Shown here in pieces: positions 6,789 to 6,976 of a DNA stretch of 6,976 nucleotides. The stretch spans positions 1 through 6,976 of the forward strand of contig JAEYQZ010000027.1 in NCBI GenBank assembly GCA_023409695.1, read 5' to 3'. The notes beneath the pieces were generated by a model that had not been told where the DNA came from, searched no databases, and saw only the letters and a program-made list of their open reading frames with translations. Both the position numbers and the translations under genes were made by a program. This stretch comes from Methanobacteriota archaeon (GTDB lineage Archaea; Methanobacteriota; Methanobacteria; Methanobacteriales; Methanobacteriaceae). How positions within the stretch are numbered: position 1 is the stretch's first letter; the number at the start of each line of letters is the position of its first letter.

Positions 6789-6976
6789 AGCTTCTAACTT
6801 CTTCTAACCTTTTTATTCTCTCATTTATTGGAGGGTGAGTTGAAAATAAGTTTAATAAACTCTTTGCTTTTCCTCCAAATGGATTTACTATGAACATGTG
6901 TGCTGTAGCAGGATTTGCGTCATTCATTGGTCTTGCGCTAGCTCCCATTTGAAGTTTTCTTAAGGCGTCAGCAAGA
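6784..6976 (-). CDS. htpX: HtpX-like M48 family zinc metalloprotease, C-terminal fragment (runs off window)
   Basis: The last 63 codons of a gene reading leftward from the window edge. The visible protein contains NPATAHMFIVNPFGG (window residues 21-35), then SLLNLFSTHPPINERIKRLEEVRSY to the stop. The STHPP(x)nERIxRL ending is characteristic of HtpX-type membrane proteases (family M48), which degrade damaged membrane proteins under stress. The HExxH zinc site and membrane helices would lie upstream, outside the window, so catalytic integrity cannot be judged. The TGA stop (complement of 6784-6786) lies within the right arm of an 11-bp inverted repeat. The gene converges with mmp14 and has no evident functional link to methyl transfer. 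The family is well supported; the exact subfamily is less so. Confidence 0.85.
   Translation of the reverse strand, partial: LADALRKLQMGASARPMNDANPATAHMFIVNPFGGKAKSLLNLFSTHPPINERIKRLEEVRSY

Overview
The window is archaeal DNA from a hydrogenotrophic or methyl-reducing methanogen. The AT-rich composition, strong GGAGG ribosome binding sites, archaeal TATA boxes, T-rich terminators and close resemblance to Methanobacteriales proteins suggest Methanobacterium or a near relative. The genus is an inference; the order is well supported by the mtr protein sequences as I know them.

Positions 1-4615 hold the mtr operon on the + strand in its usual order, mtrE (3' two thirds only), D, C, B, A, F, G, H. 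It encodes the eight-subunit, membrane-bound, Na+-pumping N5-methyl-tetrahydromethanopterin:coenzyme M methyltransferase (Mtr). MtrH takes the methyl group from methyl-H4MPT and passes it to the cobamide carried by MtrA (axial ligand His84, visible here). The methyl group then goes to coenzyme M, and demethylation of the cobamide is coupled to Na+ export through the MtrC/D/E membrane core. MtrB, MtrF and MtrG are small single-span subunits. Genes are 9-16 bases apart or overlap by one base, and several Shine-Dalgarno sequences overlap the upstream stop codon. The operon promoter lies upstream of the window.

Positions 4616-4947 are a 332-base gap. It has a hairpin plus T-tract terminator, AT-rich palindromes, a TATA box, and a long putative 5' leader with two 41-base tandem hairpin units whose stems differ by compensatory changes. 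The last hairpin of this leader covers part of the ribosome binding site of the next gene.

Positions 4948-6429 encode methanogenesis marker protein 14 (Mmp14), a member of a family found in methanogens, with motifs like those of ASKHA-type ATPases. Its position directly after the mtr operon and the visible nucleotide-binding-like motifs make an ATP-dependent service role for Mtr, such as re-reducing the MtrA corrinoid, a reasonable but unproven idea.

Positions 6430-6783 are a convergent intergenic region. It holds a probable mmp14 terminator, a TATA-like box, and a chain of four perfect AT-rich hairpins separated by alternating CCC and GGG blocks. This resembles the arrangement in the mmp14 leader. 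The last hairpin overlaps the stop codon of a partial HtpX-type M48 metalloprotease gene on the - strand (6784-6976). No complete new system is evident; the least explained content is the pair of hairpin chains and the function of Mmp14.
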